Positions 35,176-44,505 are shown, numbered from the stretch's first letter. The stretch: 64,000 nucleotides of DNA from Massilia phosphatilytica (GCF_002968015.1 NZ_PUIP01000026.1:1-64000), one strand, 5' to 3'. The notes: a model not told the origin generated them from the letters alone. Made by a program: numbers and translations.

Positions 35176-38100
35176 CCCTGCCAGGGGGTGAACAGGATGC
35201 CGTTCGCGATCAGTTCCGCCACCGCATCCTTGTTCTCGGCGCTTTCGCTGAACGCTGCCAATACGTCCGACAGGCTCGCCTGCTTGTTGTCGAGGACGTG
35301 CAGCCAGTAGTCGTAGCCGGCCTGCTCGGGCGTCCGGTGCAGCACGTTGTGGTACAGCCTGCCGACGATGTCCGCATTGCTCGCTGCGCCGTACATGGTC
35401 GTGAATTCCTTCGACGTCGAAAAGCCCGCCGCGAGATCCTGCACGGACGAGCCCTTGTCCATCGCGCCGATCCAGAAGCCGAGGCCCGGCAGGTCCGGCG
35501 TGCGGTCGAACGCGGCGCGGTAGAAGCGGTAGGCCGCGCCCGCATCGCCGTCCGTATCCAGCGCCACGGTGCCGTCGGCGAAGGTCACGCGTTCGACGCC
35601 TTGTAACGTGTCGGTGCCGTCCGTGCCGCCGCTGCGCTGGTCCGCCACGTGCCAGCCGGTGGCATCGTGGGTGACCTTGTAGTCGGTGGCCTTGCCGTCG
35701 TAGCTGGCCGAATCGCGGCCCGTGCCGCCGACGAGGATGTCGTTGCCGGCGCCGCCGTGCAGCAGGTCGTCGCCATCGCCGCCGTCGAGGGTGTCGCTGC
35801 CCGCGGTGCCGGCCAGCTGGTCGGTGCCGGTGGTGCCCGTGTGGGTTTCGCCCGGGGTGGGCGGGGCTGGGGTCGGTTCCGGAGCGGGTGCCGGTGCCGG
35901 AGCGGGTGTCGGTGTCGGTGCTGGCGTGGGCGTCGGGGCCGGTTTTACGCCTGCCTGCGGATCGTAGTGATGGACGAAATTGTCGGCCGTGAGTTTGCCG
36001 GCATTCACGTTTGCCAGTCTCAGCACCTGATAGGCGGTGAAGTTGTTGGCGGTACCGTCGGCGTCGAAGTCGAGGACGGTATCGCTGCCGACCTGGCGCA
36101 GGATCAGATAGCCGTCCGCAAACGGGTTCTTGATCGTGCCGAAATCGAACTTCACGTCGATCAGGTCGCCGCCGGCGCCGGCCTTGAAGTCGGTCACCGT
36201 ATAGACGCGGCCAAAGAAAGCCGATTCGAACACGTCGCTGCCGTCGCCGCCCGTCGCCGTGACGACCGCAGTCGGGGCCACGTCGCCCAGTGTGCGGAAC
36301 GTATCGCTGCCGGCACCACCCTGCAGCACGAGATGTACGCCGGCCCGCGCGTTCCCGGCTTCCAGCACGTCGTCGCCGAGGCCGCCGTCGAGGGTCGCGT
36401 TGCCCGCGCCGATGAGGTGGTCGTTGCCGGCACCACCTTGCAACACGTCGTTGCCGCCCAGGACGGCACTCAGCAGGTCGTCGCCGTCGCCGCCGGTCAG
36501 CGTGTCGTTGCCGAGCCCGCCTTCGAGCGAATCGTTGCCGGCGCCGCCGTCGATCTGATCACTGCCGCCGGCACCGATGATGATGTCATCGCCGTCTCCG
36601 CCGCGGATCGTGTCGTCCAGTGGCGTGCCTTGCAGCGTGTCCGCCGTGGTGGTGCCTTCGATGACCTTGCCGGTCGTGGAGCCGTCCGGGGCCCAGCCGC
36701 CGAAGTTGTCCGCCACGAGCTTGGCTTTGTCGACGTTCTTGAGGATCACGGCATCTTCCCACGCGCGCGGGCCGGTACCGTCGGGATCGTGGACGAGCAC
36801 CGTGTCGGCGCCGCGCTGGTCGAGACGGTAGGAGCCGCCGGAGAAGGGCGTTGTGCCCGTCCAGTTGGCAAAGGCCTGCAGCACGTCGCCGCCCGCACCC
36901 GCCTGGAAATCGGTGATCGTGATGGCGTCCGCGCCCGCGGGGGCGGAAAGGGTGAAGAGGTCGCTGCCGGCGCCGCCGGTCAACTGGATCTTCAGGTCGG
37001 AGTCATAGTAGATGTTGACGATAAAATGGTCGTTGCCGTCGCCGCCATCCGCACGGATGGTGTCGGGTGCGCGGTAATAATTGCCGTCGATGTGCAATTC
37101 GTCGTCACCGCTGCCGCCGTCCAGGCTGTCGTTGCCGTACCAGCTCGTCAGCGTGTCGTTGCCGGCGCCGCCGTGCAGCGTGTCGTTGCCGTTCGCCGTG
37201 GACGCGGGCAGGTACTGGCCGTCGTTGTCGCTGAGGACATCATCGCCGTCGCCGCCGTCCACGCTGTCGTTGCCCAGGTTGCCGGTCAGCGTGTCATTGC
37301 CGGCGCCGCCCGCGAGCGTATCGTCGAGGAAGCCGCCGTTCAACTGGTCGGCGCCGTCGGTGCCCGTGAGGGACAGGCCCTTGTTGCTGCCGTCCGGATT
37401 GAAACCGTTCCAAAAATTGGCCACCGTGAGCGCGGACTTGTCCACGTTCGTCAGGATGAGGACGTCGGTGAAGCCGCCCGGGCCGGTGCCGTCCAGGTCG
37501 GCCTGCAGGACCGCGTCGGCGCCCCGTTGTACCACGTTCAGGTTGCCGTGCGTGCCGAACGGCGACTGGCCGAGGGCCCCGGTGCGGGCGAGCGCGTCCA
37601 GGTTGACGATGTCGCCGCCGACGCCTGCCTGGAAGTCGTCGACCGTGATGACGGTCGCCGCCTGCACGGCCCTGACGGTGAACGTGTCCTGGCCGGCGCC
37701 GCCGTGCGCGTGCACGAGGGCTGTGTCGGTGGACCGGATCCCGAAGACGAAGGTATCGTCGCCGTCGCCGCCGTCCAGGGTCAGCTTGCCCCCGATGGCG
37801 CCGGAGGAGTAGCTGTTGTCCGTTTCCACGTATAGCTCGTCGTTGCCGCTGCCACCTTCGAGCGTATCGCCGAAGCCGGTGGCCTGCAGCGTGTCGTCGC
37901 CGTCGCCGCCGCGCAGGAGGTCGTCGTTGTAGGCGCTCAGCCGGTCGTTGCCGGCACCCCCGTCGAGGACATTGCCGCCGCCGAAAGTGCTCAGGATATC
38001 GGCATCATCCCCGCCTTCCAGCGTGTCGTGCCCCTTGCCGGTGAGGACATCGCTGCCGCTGCCGCCGTAGAGATGGTCGGCGGTGTCGCCGCCGTAGCCG

Positions 38101-41100
38101 CTGTAGATGCCGCCGTCCACGGTGTCGTCGCCCGCGTCGCCGTACAGCACGTTGGCGCCGCCGTTGCCCACGATGTAGTCGCCACCGTCGCCGCCGTGGA
38201 TGGTGTCGTCGAGGAAGCCGCCCTGGAGCATATCCCTGCCATCGCCGCCCTGCAGCGTCATGCCGGCCGAGGAACCGTCCGGGTGGATGCCTTGCGGGAA
38301 GTTGTCGCCCGTAAGATCCTTGATGGCCACGTTCTGCAGCACGACGAGGACCGCGCCATCCGTGTCCGTCGGCGTCGCGAGCAGCTTGACGACCGTGTCG
38401 GCGCCGGCCTGGACGAGACGCAGCACGCCGCCGGGGCCGAACGGGTTGACCGTGGGCATCGGTGCGATCATCGCCAGTACGTCCAGCACGTCGCCGCCCG
38501 CGCCGGCCTGGAAGTCCTTGATGACCGGTGCATCGCCGTGCGCGGTGCCGGTCGTGATGCGGAAGGTGTCGATGCCGGCGCCGCCGCTGATCTCCACCAC
38601 GTCGTGATCGGCCGCGGTGGGGCGGTTGATGCCGATGAAGTCGGCCCCGTCGCCGCCGTCGATGGTGACGTGGAAAGGCTGGCTCAACTCCGTGCGGGTG
38701 ACTTCGACCTGGATCCTGTCGTCGCCGGCACCGCCGCGCAAGACGTCGCCGTCCCTGGAGGACACGAGGATGTCGTCGCCGTCGCCCCCGTCGAGCGTGC
38801 TGTGGCCATGTTCGCCGTACGCGTACGCATACTGGCTGTCGTCAATGTAGTCGTTGCCGGCGCCGCCGTTCAGCACGTTGACGCCCTGGTTGTCGACCAG
38901 GGAGTCGTTGCCTGTGCCGCCGTCCAGCGTGTCGTCGCCGTAATCGCCCTGCAGGAAGTCGTTGCCCGCGCCGCCATGCAGCACGTCGTTGCCGAGGCCG
39001 CCGTTGAGCCAGTCGCCGCCGCCCGGCGCATCGTCGCCGCCTTCGAGCAGGTCGTTGCCGCCGCGTCCGCCGAGGAAGTCGTTGCCCGCGCCGCCCGTGA
39101 GCGTGTCGTCGAGGGCGCCGCCGGTCAGCGTGTCAGCGCCGGCCGTGCCCGTCAGCGTGATGCCCTTGCTGGTGCCGGTGGGGTCGTAGCCGTCGAGGAA
39201 CGCGGAAGCGGGCAGCGCCGCCAGCGTGGTGCCGGTGAGCGTCGCGAACAGGGTGTACGCATCGCCGCCGCCGTTGAGGTCGACGTACAGCTTGACGTCG
39301 TTGCCGGATTGCTCCGCCTTGAGATAACCGAGGCCGAACGGATTGCCGTTGAAGTTGTCCGATACGAGCGGACGGAGGTCCAGCTTGTCGCCGGAGGCTG
39401 CGGAAAAGTCCGTGATCGTGACCGTGCCGCCCGTCTTGCCGACGACCGGGATGAAAATATCGGCGCCCGCGCCGCCGCCGGCGGTCATCGACGTGCCTTT
39501 ATCGCCCAGGAGGTAGAGCGTGTCGTCACCGTCGCCGCCGCGCGTGACCGACGGATCGGCGGAGGCGCTGCCGACCGCGGTGATCGCGTCGTTGCCGGCA
39601 CCGCCGTCGAGCGTGTCGCCGGCGCCGCCGGTGATCGTGTCGTTGCCGGTGTCGCCATCGATGCTGTCGCGGCCGGCCGATCCGGCGTTGATGGTGTCAT
39701 TGCCGGCGCCGCCCTGGAACGTGTTGTTGCCGTACCAGTCGTTCAAGGCGTCGTTGCCGTCGCCGCCGACGAGGGTGTCGTTGCCGTCTTCGCCGTTCAG
39801 GTAATCGTCACCCTTGCCGCCGTCGAGCAGGTCGTTGCCGCCGCCGCCGTAGAGGAAATCGTTGCCGTCCAGGCCGCTGATGGTGTCGTCGACCTGCATG
39901 CCATGGAATTCGTCCCGTCCGGCGGTACCCGTCAGCGTCATGCCTTTCGACGAGCCGAGCGGATCGAACCCGCCGACGAAGTCGATGCCGGTGAGCTGGC
40001 CGGGCTGGATGCCGTTCAGGTGCAGCAAGGTCTGGTAGACGGTCGTGCCGTCGTAGAACTGGACGCGGGCCTGCAGCGCGGTGCCGGTCGCGTCCGCCAC
40101 CAGTTTCACGTCGCCGCTCGCGAACGGGTTGCCGCTGGCGTTGTAGGGCAGCAGATAGCGCAGGTCGATCTGGTCGCCGCCTGTCCCCGACTTGAAATCG
40201 GTGACGTCGACCCGCGCCGTGCTGTCCGGCAGGCCGTAGTGTGCCGGCGCATACGTGTCCGTGCCGGCGCCGCCGGTCAGCGCGACGTGGCCGGTGGTGT
40301 GGTCGTACAGCCGCACGTCGAACGTGTCGTTGCCGTTGCCGCCGTTCGCGCTGACGGTCGACCCGGTGATCGACCTCACGTCGATGATGAGGCTGTCGTT
40401 GCCGTCACCGCCCGTCAAGCTGGTCGTGTCGGTGCCGCTGAGGGTATCGTTGCCGGCGCCGCCGTCGAGCGCACTGGTGCCGGTGGTGCCTCCACCATAG
40501 AGGTGATCCTCGCCGTCGCCGCCGCGCAGCACATTACTGCCCGACGTGTCGTACAGCGTATCGTTGCCGACCCCGCCGTCGAGCGTGTCGTCGCCGTCGC
40601 CGCCGTCCAGGTAGTCCTCGCCCGCATCGCCGAAGAGCTGGTCGTTGCCGTTCCCGCCGCGCGCCTGATCGGCGTTGTTGCCGCCGTGGATGATGTCGTT
40701 GCCATCGTCGCCGTTCAGCCAGTCGCTGCCGGCGCCGCCATTGATCGTGTCGTTGCCGGCGCCGCCGTTGATGCTGTCGTCGTCGTACCAGGCATCGACG
40801 GGGCCGCCCGTCAGCAGGTCGTTGCCGCCGTGGCCGACGAGCGTATCGTTGCCGACGCCGCCGGACAGCGTATCGCCGAGATCGCTGCCGTGCAGCAGAT
40901 TATTGCCGTCGCTGCCGTTCAGGGTAACGGCCGTCGGGCTGAGGGCGCTCAGGAACGTGTTCATACCCAGGTAATACGGCTCGTTCCCCGCCAGGTCCTT
41001 GATCGCGTGGGTATCGAAGTTGAACCAGTATTCCGTGCCGTAGGCCAGCGGCTTGTTCAGGTGCAGGGTGAGGGTATTGCCCGCGATGTGGATGGCCGGG

Positions 41101-41318
41101 TCGGTCGCCACGTTGCCGCTGAAGACGACAGTGGGGCCCGATATCAGTTGCAGCTTGCCAGTGCCGGCCTGGATGTTCTCGTTGAACGTCAACACCAGGT
41201 CGGCGGTGATCGCCGTACCATCCTTGGGCCCGGATACGATGTAGGGCGGCTGGTTGTCGGCCGTATCGGCGCCGCCGCCGGACATGGAGCCGTTCTGGAA
41301 GGCTACGGAAGTGGTCAT
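35172..41318 (-). CDS. 2048-residue RTX protein with SbsA-like Ig domain, six repeat modules and DUF4214
   Basis: Exported by type I secretion (no N-terminal signal). Residues about 20-130 form an SbsA-type Ig-like domain (YIVSGPKDGTAITADLVLTFNENIQAGTG). Then come many GGxGxDxLxG calcium-binding nonapeptides grouped into six modules, each ending T-D-F-x-A-G-x-G-G-D-x-x-x followed by a beta domain and a PDGSxxGxxLxGTxGxDxLxG restart. A Pro/Ala/Thr linker (about 1810-1840) precedes a last RTX block and the C-terminal DUF4214 (AAYRFYRAAFDRTPDLPGLGFW). The latter domain is linked to cell-surface attachment or carbohydrate contact. Likely an adhesin or biofilm protein; probably uses the exporter at 2240-5703, since no exporter is adjacent. 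Confidence 0.92.
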   Translation of the reverse strand: MTTSVAFQNGSMSGGGADTADNQPPYIVSGPKDGTAITADLVLTFNENIQAGTGKLQLISGPTVVFSGNVATDPAIHIAGNTLTLHLNKPLAYGTEYWFNFDTHAIKDLAGNEPYYLGMNTFLSALSPTAVTLNGSDGNNLLHGSDLGDTLSGGVGNDTLVGHGGNDLLTGGPVDAWYDDDSINGGAGNDTINGGAGSDWLNGDDGNDIIHGGNNADQARGGNGNDQLFGDAGEDYLDGGDGDDTLDGGVGNDTLYDTSGSNVLRGGDGEDHLYGGGTTGTSALDGGAGNDTLSGTDTTSLTGGDGNDSLIIDVRSITGSTVSANGGNGNDTFDVRLYDHTTGHVALTGGAGTDTYAPAHYGLPDSTARVDVTDFKSGTGGDQIDLRYLLPYNASGNPFASGDVKLVADATGTALQARVQFYDGTTVYQTLLHLNGIQPGQLTGIDFVGGFDPLGSSKGMTLTGTAGRDEFHGMQVDDTISGLDGNDFLYGGGGNDLLDGGKGDDYLNGEDGNDTLVGGDGNDALNDWYGNNTFQGGAGNDTINAGSAGRDSIDGDTGNDTITGGAGDTLDGGAGNDAITAVGSASADPSVTRGGDGDDTLYLLGDKGTSMTAGGGAGADIFIPVVGKTGGTVTITDFSAASGDKLDLRPLVSDNFNGNPFGLGYLKAEQSGNDVKLYVDLNGGGDAYTLFATLTGTTLAALPASAFLDGYDPTGTSKGITLTGTAGADTLTGGALDDTLTGGAGNDFLGGRGGNDLLEGGDDAPGGGDWLNGGLGNDVLHGGAGNDFLQGDYGDDTLDGGTGNDSLVDNQGVNVLNGGAGNDYIDDSQYAYAYGEHGHSTLDGGDGDDILVSSRDGDVLRGGAGDDRIQVEVTRTELSQPFHVTIDGGDGADFIGINRPTAADHDVVEISGGAGIDTFRITTGTAHGDAPVIKDFQAGAGGDVLDVLAMIAPMPTVNPFGPGGVLRLVQAGADTVVKLLATPTDTDGAVLVVLQNVAIKDLTGDNFPQGIHPDGSSAGMTLQGGDGRDMLQGGFLDDTIHGGDGGDYIVGNGGANVLYGDAGDDTVDGGIYSGYGGDTADHLYGGSGSDVLTGKGHDTLEGGDDADILSTFGGGNVLDGGAGNDRLSAYNDDLLRGGDGDDTLQATGFGDTLEGGSGNDELYVETDNSYSSGAIGGKLTLDGGDGDDTFVFGIRSTDTALVHAHGGAGQDTFTVRAVQAATVITVDDFQAGVGGDIVNLDALARTGALGQSPFGTHGNLNVVQRGADAVLQADLDGTGPGGFTDVLILTNVDKSALTVANFWNGFNPDGSNKGLSLTGTDGADQLNGGFLDDTLAGGAGNDTLTGNLGNDSVDGGDGDDVLSDNDGQYLPASTANGNDTLHGGAGNDTLTSWYGNDSLDGGSGDDELHIDGNYYRAPDTIRADGGDGNDHFIVNIYYDSDLKIQLTGGAGSDLFTLSAPAGADAITITDFQAGAGGDVLQAFANWTGTTPFSGGSYRLDQRGADTVLVHDPDGTGPRAWEDAVILKNVDKAKLVADNFGGWAPDGSTTGKVIEGTTTADTLQGTPLDDTIRGGDGDDIIIGAGGSDQIDGGAGNDSLEGGLGNDTLTGGDGDDLLSAVLGGNDVLQGGAGNDHLIGAGNATLDGGLGDDVLEAGNARAGVHLVLQGGAGSDTFRTLGDVAPTAVVTATGGDGSDVFESAFFGRVYTVTDFKAGAGGDLIDVKFDFGTIKNPFADGYLILRQVGSDTVLDFDADGTANNFTAYQVLRLANVNAGKLTADNFVHHYDPQAGVKPAPTPTPAPTPTPAPAPAPAPEPTPAPPTPGETHTGTTGTDQLAGTAGSDTLDGGDGDDLLHGGAGNDILVGGTGRDSASYDGKATDYKVTHDATGWHVADQRSGGTDGTDTLQGVERVTFADGTVALDTDGDAGAAYRFYRAAFDRTPDLPGLGFWIGAMDKGSSVQDLAAGFSTSKEFTTMYGAASNADIVGRLYHNVLHRTPEQAGYDYWLHVLDNKQASLSDVLAAFSESAENKDAVAELIANGILFTPWQG

Positions 41319-41336
41319 CGTTGCATCTTTTTTGTA

Positions 41337-41364
41337 AATATAGAACTATTACGTAACTCAGCAA
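41337..41364 (-). promoter_or_regulatory. Candidate promoter of the RTX gene
   Basis: On the minus strand TTGCTG, a 16-bp spacer and TATATT, 19 nt before the start codon, inside the only AT-rich stretch nearby and downstream of the catalase terminator. Confidence 0.5.
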
Positions 41365-41384
41365 TAATGTCCACAACCTATTGA

Positions 41385-41422
41385 AAACAAAACGGGCCGG
41401 ACAGCATCGCCGTCCGGCCCGT
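41385..41422 (-). terminator. Rho-independent terminator of the catalase gene
   Basis: An 11-bp stem (ACGGGCCGGAC and its complement) with a 9-nt loop, followed on the minus strand by a T-rich tail. It separates catalase from the downstream RTX gene. Confidence 0.88.
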
Positions 41423-41441
41423 CATCTGGCGCGTTGTGCGC

Positions 41442-42896
41442 TTACGCGTTGTTCTGCAGCTGACGGATCGCTTCGGCAACACCCTGGCCGTACGCCGCAT
41501 CCGCTTTCAGGAAATGGCCGATCTGGCGATCCTGCGTGGCGGCATCCGCATTGGACAGCGACCCGGCGATGTTGGCGATCAGGTTGTGCTTGCCGTCTTC
41601 CGTGAGCAGGCGGAACAGGTTACCGGCTTGCGTGAAGTGGTCGTCCGTGGCGCGGGTGTCGTAGCGGCCCGCGTTGCCTTCGACCGGCCAGCCGGCGTCG
41701 CCGTGGCCGAAGCCGCCGGCGGCCGGGACGTTCCCATGCACCGGATCATAGTTCGCTGCCGCGCCGCCGTTGGCGATGGCCATCGCGCCGTCGCGCTGCT
41801 GGTTGTGGAACGGGCAGCGCGGACGGTTCACCGGCAGGTGCTGGTGGTTCGTGCCGACGCGGTACAGCTGGGCGTCGTGGTAGGCGAACAGGCGCGCCTG
41901 CAGCATCTTGTCCGGGCTGTAGCCCATGCCCGGCACGATGTTCGACGGCGACAGCGCGGCCTGCTCGACGTCGGCGTGGTAATTGTCCGGGTTGCGGTTC
42001 AGTTCCAGGATGCCGACGGGGATGCGCGGGAATTCGCCCTGCGGCCACACCTTGGTCAGGTCGAACGCGTCCCAGCCGGTCTTCGCTTCCCAGGCGGCGC
42101 GCTGGGCGTCGTCCATCACCTGGATCTCCACGCTCCAGCGCGGGAAATCGCCCTTGGCGATGGCGTTGAACAGGTCGCGCTGGGCATAGTCCGGGTCGAC
42201 GCCGGCCAGCCGCTGGGCTTCCGCTGCCGTCAGGTTTTTAATGCCTTGCAGCGTCTTGAAGTGCCACTTGACCCACACGCGTTCGCCCGCGTCGTTGATC
42301 AGGCTGTACGTGTGGCTGCCGAAGCCGTCCATGTGGCGGTAGCCGTCCGGCGTGCCGCGGTCCGAGAACAGGATCGTCACCTGGTGCAGGCTTTCCGGCG
42401 TCTTGCTCCAGAAGTCCCACACGTTCTGCGCGGATTTCAGGTTCGTCTGCGGGTCGCGTTTCTGCGTGTGGATGAAGTCGGGGAATTTGATGCCGTCCTT
42501 CAGGAAGAACGTCGGAGTGTTGTTGCCCACCAGGTCCCAGTTGCCTTCCTCGGTGTAGAAGCGCAGGGCGAAACCGCGCGGATCGCGTTCGGTATCGGCC
42601 GAGCCCTTTTCGCCGCCGACGGTCGAGAAGCGCAGGAACGTTTCCGTCTGCTTGCCGATGGCCGAAAACAGTTTCGCCTTCGTGTACTTGCTGACGTCGT
42701 GGGTAACCGTGAAGGTGCCGTATGCGCCCGAACCCTTCGCATGCACGACGCGCTCGGGGATGCGCTCGCGGTTGAAGTGCTGCAGTTTCTCGATCAGGTG
42801 GAAGTCCTGCAGCAGCACGGGGCCGCGCGGACCGGCCGTGATCGAGTTCTGGTTGTCGGTGACAGGAATGCCGGAGGCGGTGGTGAGTTGGGTCAT
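41442..42896 (-). CDS. katA: Monofunctional haem catalase, small-subunit clade
   Basis: A 484-residue cytosolic catalase that dismutates hydrogen peroxide. Family signatures seen: catalytic His in RVVHAKGSGAYG, catalytic Asn in VGNNTPTFFLKD, and the proximal haem Tyr in RLFAYHDAQLYR. The length matches clade 3 catalases. The start at 42896 is preceded by AAAGAG. A perfect palindrome and an OxyR-type ATAG-N7-CTAT match lie directly upstream, fitting oxidative-stress control. Confidence 0.95.
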   Translation of the reverse strand: MTQLTTASGIPVTDNQNSITAGPRGPVLLQDFHLIEKLQHFNRERIPERVVHAKGSGAYGTFTVTHDVSKYTKAKLFSAIGKQTETFLRFSTVGGEKGSADTERDPRGFALRFYTEEGNWDLVGNNTPTFFLKDGIKFPDFIHTQKRDPQTNLKSAQNVWDFWSKTPESLHQVTILFSDRGTPDGYRHMDGFGSHTYSLINDAGERVWVKWHFKTLQGIKNLTAAEAQRLAGVDPDYAQRDLFNAIAKGDFPRWSVEIQVMDDAQRAAWEAKTGWDAFDLTKVWPQGEFPRIPVGILELNRNPDNYHADVEQAALSPSNIVPGMGYSPDKMLQARLFAYHDAQLYRVGTNHQHLPVNRPRCPFHNQQRDGAMAIANGGAAANYDPVHGNVPAAGGFGHGDAGWPVEGNAGRYDTRATDDHFTQAGNLFRLLTEDGKHNLIANIAGSLSNADAATQDRQIGHFLKADAAYGQGVAEAIRQLQNNA

Positions 42897-42917
42897 GGCG
42901 GCTCTTTCATGGTTAGG

Positions 42918-42952
42918 CTATCGATGAATATTCATCGATAGATGTGATCTAT
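42918..42952. promoter_or_regulatory. Perfect 24-bp palindrome and OxyR-like half-site upstream of catalase
   Basis: CTATCGATGAAT is followed directly by its reverse complement (42918-42941). Sharing the last four bases is ATAG-N7-CTAT (42938-42952), which matches the OxyR dimer half-site. The elements are 22-56 nt before the katA start. OxyR usually contacts two adjacent half-sites; only one is good here, so the palindrome may belong to a different regulator or to an mRNA hairpin. Confidence 0.55.
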
Positions 42953-43088
42953 TCATAACCATGGTAGAGCTTGCGGGGTATTCGTGCAAACTATCTGTTT
43001 ATATGGAGTTGATAGGCAGAATCAATTGTATCAATGTTTAGTTGTGAGAAAGACTATTGTCCGACGCTGTACCGAGGTGGCTCGTGGT

Positions 43089-43349
43089 ATGTCGGTTGAA
43101 GTTTCCACACCGGACGCCCATAATCTTCTTATGACACCTGCTATCGATAAGATTGTTATCAGGGACTTTCCTCAACTGGCCCTGATTGCTTGGAACCGCC
43201 GGCCCGACGATGTCATCACGGGCGAGGATGCGTTTGCGCTTTACGAAGCTAACTGGCGCTTTGTCGAAGAAGATCGTCTGCAGCCGCGCGAACGTGACAT
43301 GATTGTGCGTCTGACACAGGTCTACGGTCACGGCCTGATGAATGTTTAA
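43089..43349 (+). CDS. Small protein upstream of an AbiEii-like nucleotidyltransferase
   Basis: An 86-residue soluble protein with no recognised family. Centre VIRDFPQLALIAWNRRPDDVIT, then an acidic helix ALYEANWRFVEEDRL and RERDMIVRLTQVYG. The start at 43089 follows GAGGTGG; the ATG at 43131 is an alternative. It overlaps the nucleotidyltransferase gene by 8 nt. Two-gene units of this type are often toxin-antitoxin systems, with this the likely antitoxin or cofactor. GC content is visibly lower than in the flanking genes. Confidence 0.6.
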   Translation: MSVEVSTPDAHNLLMTPAIDKIVIRDFPQLALIAWNRRPDDVITGEDAFALYEANWRFVEEDRLQPRERDMIVRLTQVYGHGLMNV

Positions 43350-44019
43350 GCGTGCCCATCATAATCGCATTCAGTCGTTGCTGACGGCGCTCGACGCCGA
43401 TTTCCTCGGCCGGAACGGCTGTTTTTTTGGTGGGGGCACCGCCATTGTCCTGGCCTTGGACGAATACAGGGAATCGGTCGACATTCATTTTCTGTGCGCA
43501 TCCCAGGACGGTTATCGGGAATTGCGCAATACGATTACCAACGTTTCACTTGGGGCTATTTTCGCGCGGCCTGTCGAACTCGCGCGCGAGGTCAGGGCAG
43601 ACCGTTACGGCATCCGGACGTTCCTGTTGTCCGACGGCGTACCTGTGAAATTTGAAATCGTCAGCGAAGGGCGAATCCACATCGATGGCTTCGTCGATCC
43701 TGTGACCGGCGTGCCCACCCTGAGCCGAACGGACATGTACGCCGAAAAACTGCTGGCGAATACCGACCGGTATAACGACAAGGCCGTTGCAAGCAGGGAC
43801 ATCATTGATCTGGCGATGATGATCGGACATTGGGGACGTATCCCCTCGGACGCTTGGGAGAAGGCAAGACAGGCGTACGGCGCATCGGTCGACCATGCCT
43901 TCCAGACTGCGCTCGATCTGGTCGGCGAGCGAGCCTACCTCGTGCAATGCCTGCAGAAAATGCACATGGAACTGGCGCTGGTGGACCGGATCCCTGACCT
44001 GCTCAGGCAGGGGCGATGA
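43342..44019 (+). CDS. Nucleotidyltransferase of the AbiEii/AbiGii toxin family
   Basis: A 225-residue cytosolic protein. The nucleotidyltransferase core is F-F-G-G-G-T-A-I-V-L-A-L (about 28-39), followed by R-E-S-V-D47-I-H49-F. In AbiEii proteins this motif is usually S-V-D-I-D-F, so the second metal-binding Asp is His here. A later TDMYAEKLLAN and SRDIIDLAMM match the conserved K and D-x-x-D regions of the family. Homologs act as toxins that modify tRNA or nucleotides. Lower GC than neighbours suggests acquisition. Confidence 0.75.
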   Translation: MFKRAHHNRIQSLLTALDADFLGRNGCFFGGGTAIVLALDEYRESVDIHFLCASQDGYRELRNTITNVSLGAIFARPVELAREVRADRYGIRTFLLSDGVPVKFEIVSEGRIHIDGFVDPVTGVPTLSRTDMYAEKLLANTDRYNDKAVASRDIIDLAMMIGHWGRIPSDAWEKARQAYGASVDHAFQTALDLVGERAYLVQCLQKMHMELALVDRIPDLLRQGR

Positions 44020-44027
44020 AAAAAGAA

Positions 44028-44060
44028 AAAGGCGCCAACCCATCAAGGGTGGCGCCTTTG
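44028..44060. terminator. Bidirectional terminator between the AbiEii-like unit and ohr
   Basis: AAAGGCGCC...ACCC pairs with GGGT-GGCGCCTTT around a 5-nt loop with one bulged A. A-rich sequence on the left and TTTGTT on the right allow use from both sides. Confidence 0.75.
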
Positions 44061-44076
44061 TTCTACTCACGAAAAC

Positions 44077-44505
44077 TTAGATCAGGCTCAGCTTGACGTC
44101 AATGTTGCCGCGGGTCGCGTTCGAATACGGGCACACGATGTGGGCAGCATCGACCAGGTCCTGCGCCACGGCGCGGTCCAGGCCCGGCAGGCTCACGGCC
44201 AGTTCCACGGCCAGGCCGAAACCGTTCGGGATCGGGCCGATCGAGACGCTGGCGTCGATCGACGCGTCGGCCGGGACGGCCACTTTCTTCTGGCCGGCGA
44301 CGAACTTGATGGCGCCCATGAAGCAGGCCGAGTAGCCGGCGGCGAACAGTTGTTCCGGGTTGGTGGCGTCACCCTTGCCGCCCATTTCCTTCGGCGGTGC
44401 CAGGCGGACGTCCAGCAGGCCGTCGTCGGTGCGGGAGGTGCCTTCGCGGCCGCCGGTGGTGTGAGCTTTGGCGGTGTACAGGACTTTGTCGAGTTTGGTG
44501 GTCAT
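44077..44505 (-). CDS. ohr: Organic hydroperoxide resistance protein (Ohr/OsmC), copy 1
   Basis: A 142-residue thiol peroxidase that reduces organic hydroperoxides. The two redox cysteines are in YSACFMGA (about 60) and IVCPYSNATRGN (about 124). KLDKVLYTAKAHTTGGREG is the standard Ohr N-terminus. It follows the MarR-family regulator gene by 44 nt in the same direction, so ohrR-ohr is probably one operon. Confidence 0.93.
   Translation of the reverse strand: MTTKLDKVLYTAKAHTTGGREGTSRTDDGLLDVRLAPPKEMGGKGDATNPEQLFAAGYSACFMGAIKFVAGQKKVAVPADASIDASVSIGPIPNGFGLAVELAVSLPGLDRAVAQDLVDAAHIVCPYSNATRGNIDVKLSLI

Noticed and set aside
38028..41384. A 1118-codon plus-strand frame opposite the RTX gene
   Set aside because: Repeat-derived Val/Ala-rich shadow of the RTX coding repeats; no start signal and no domain.
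41319..43088. Search for a mobile element around the lower-GC AbiEii-like unit
   Set aside because: No transposase, integrase or terminal inverted repeats were seen on either side, so only a composition shift can be claimed.
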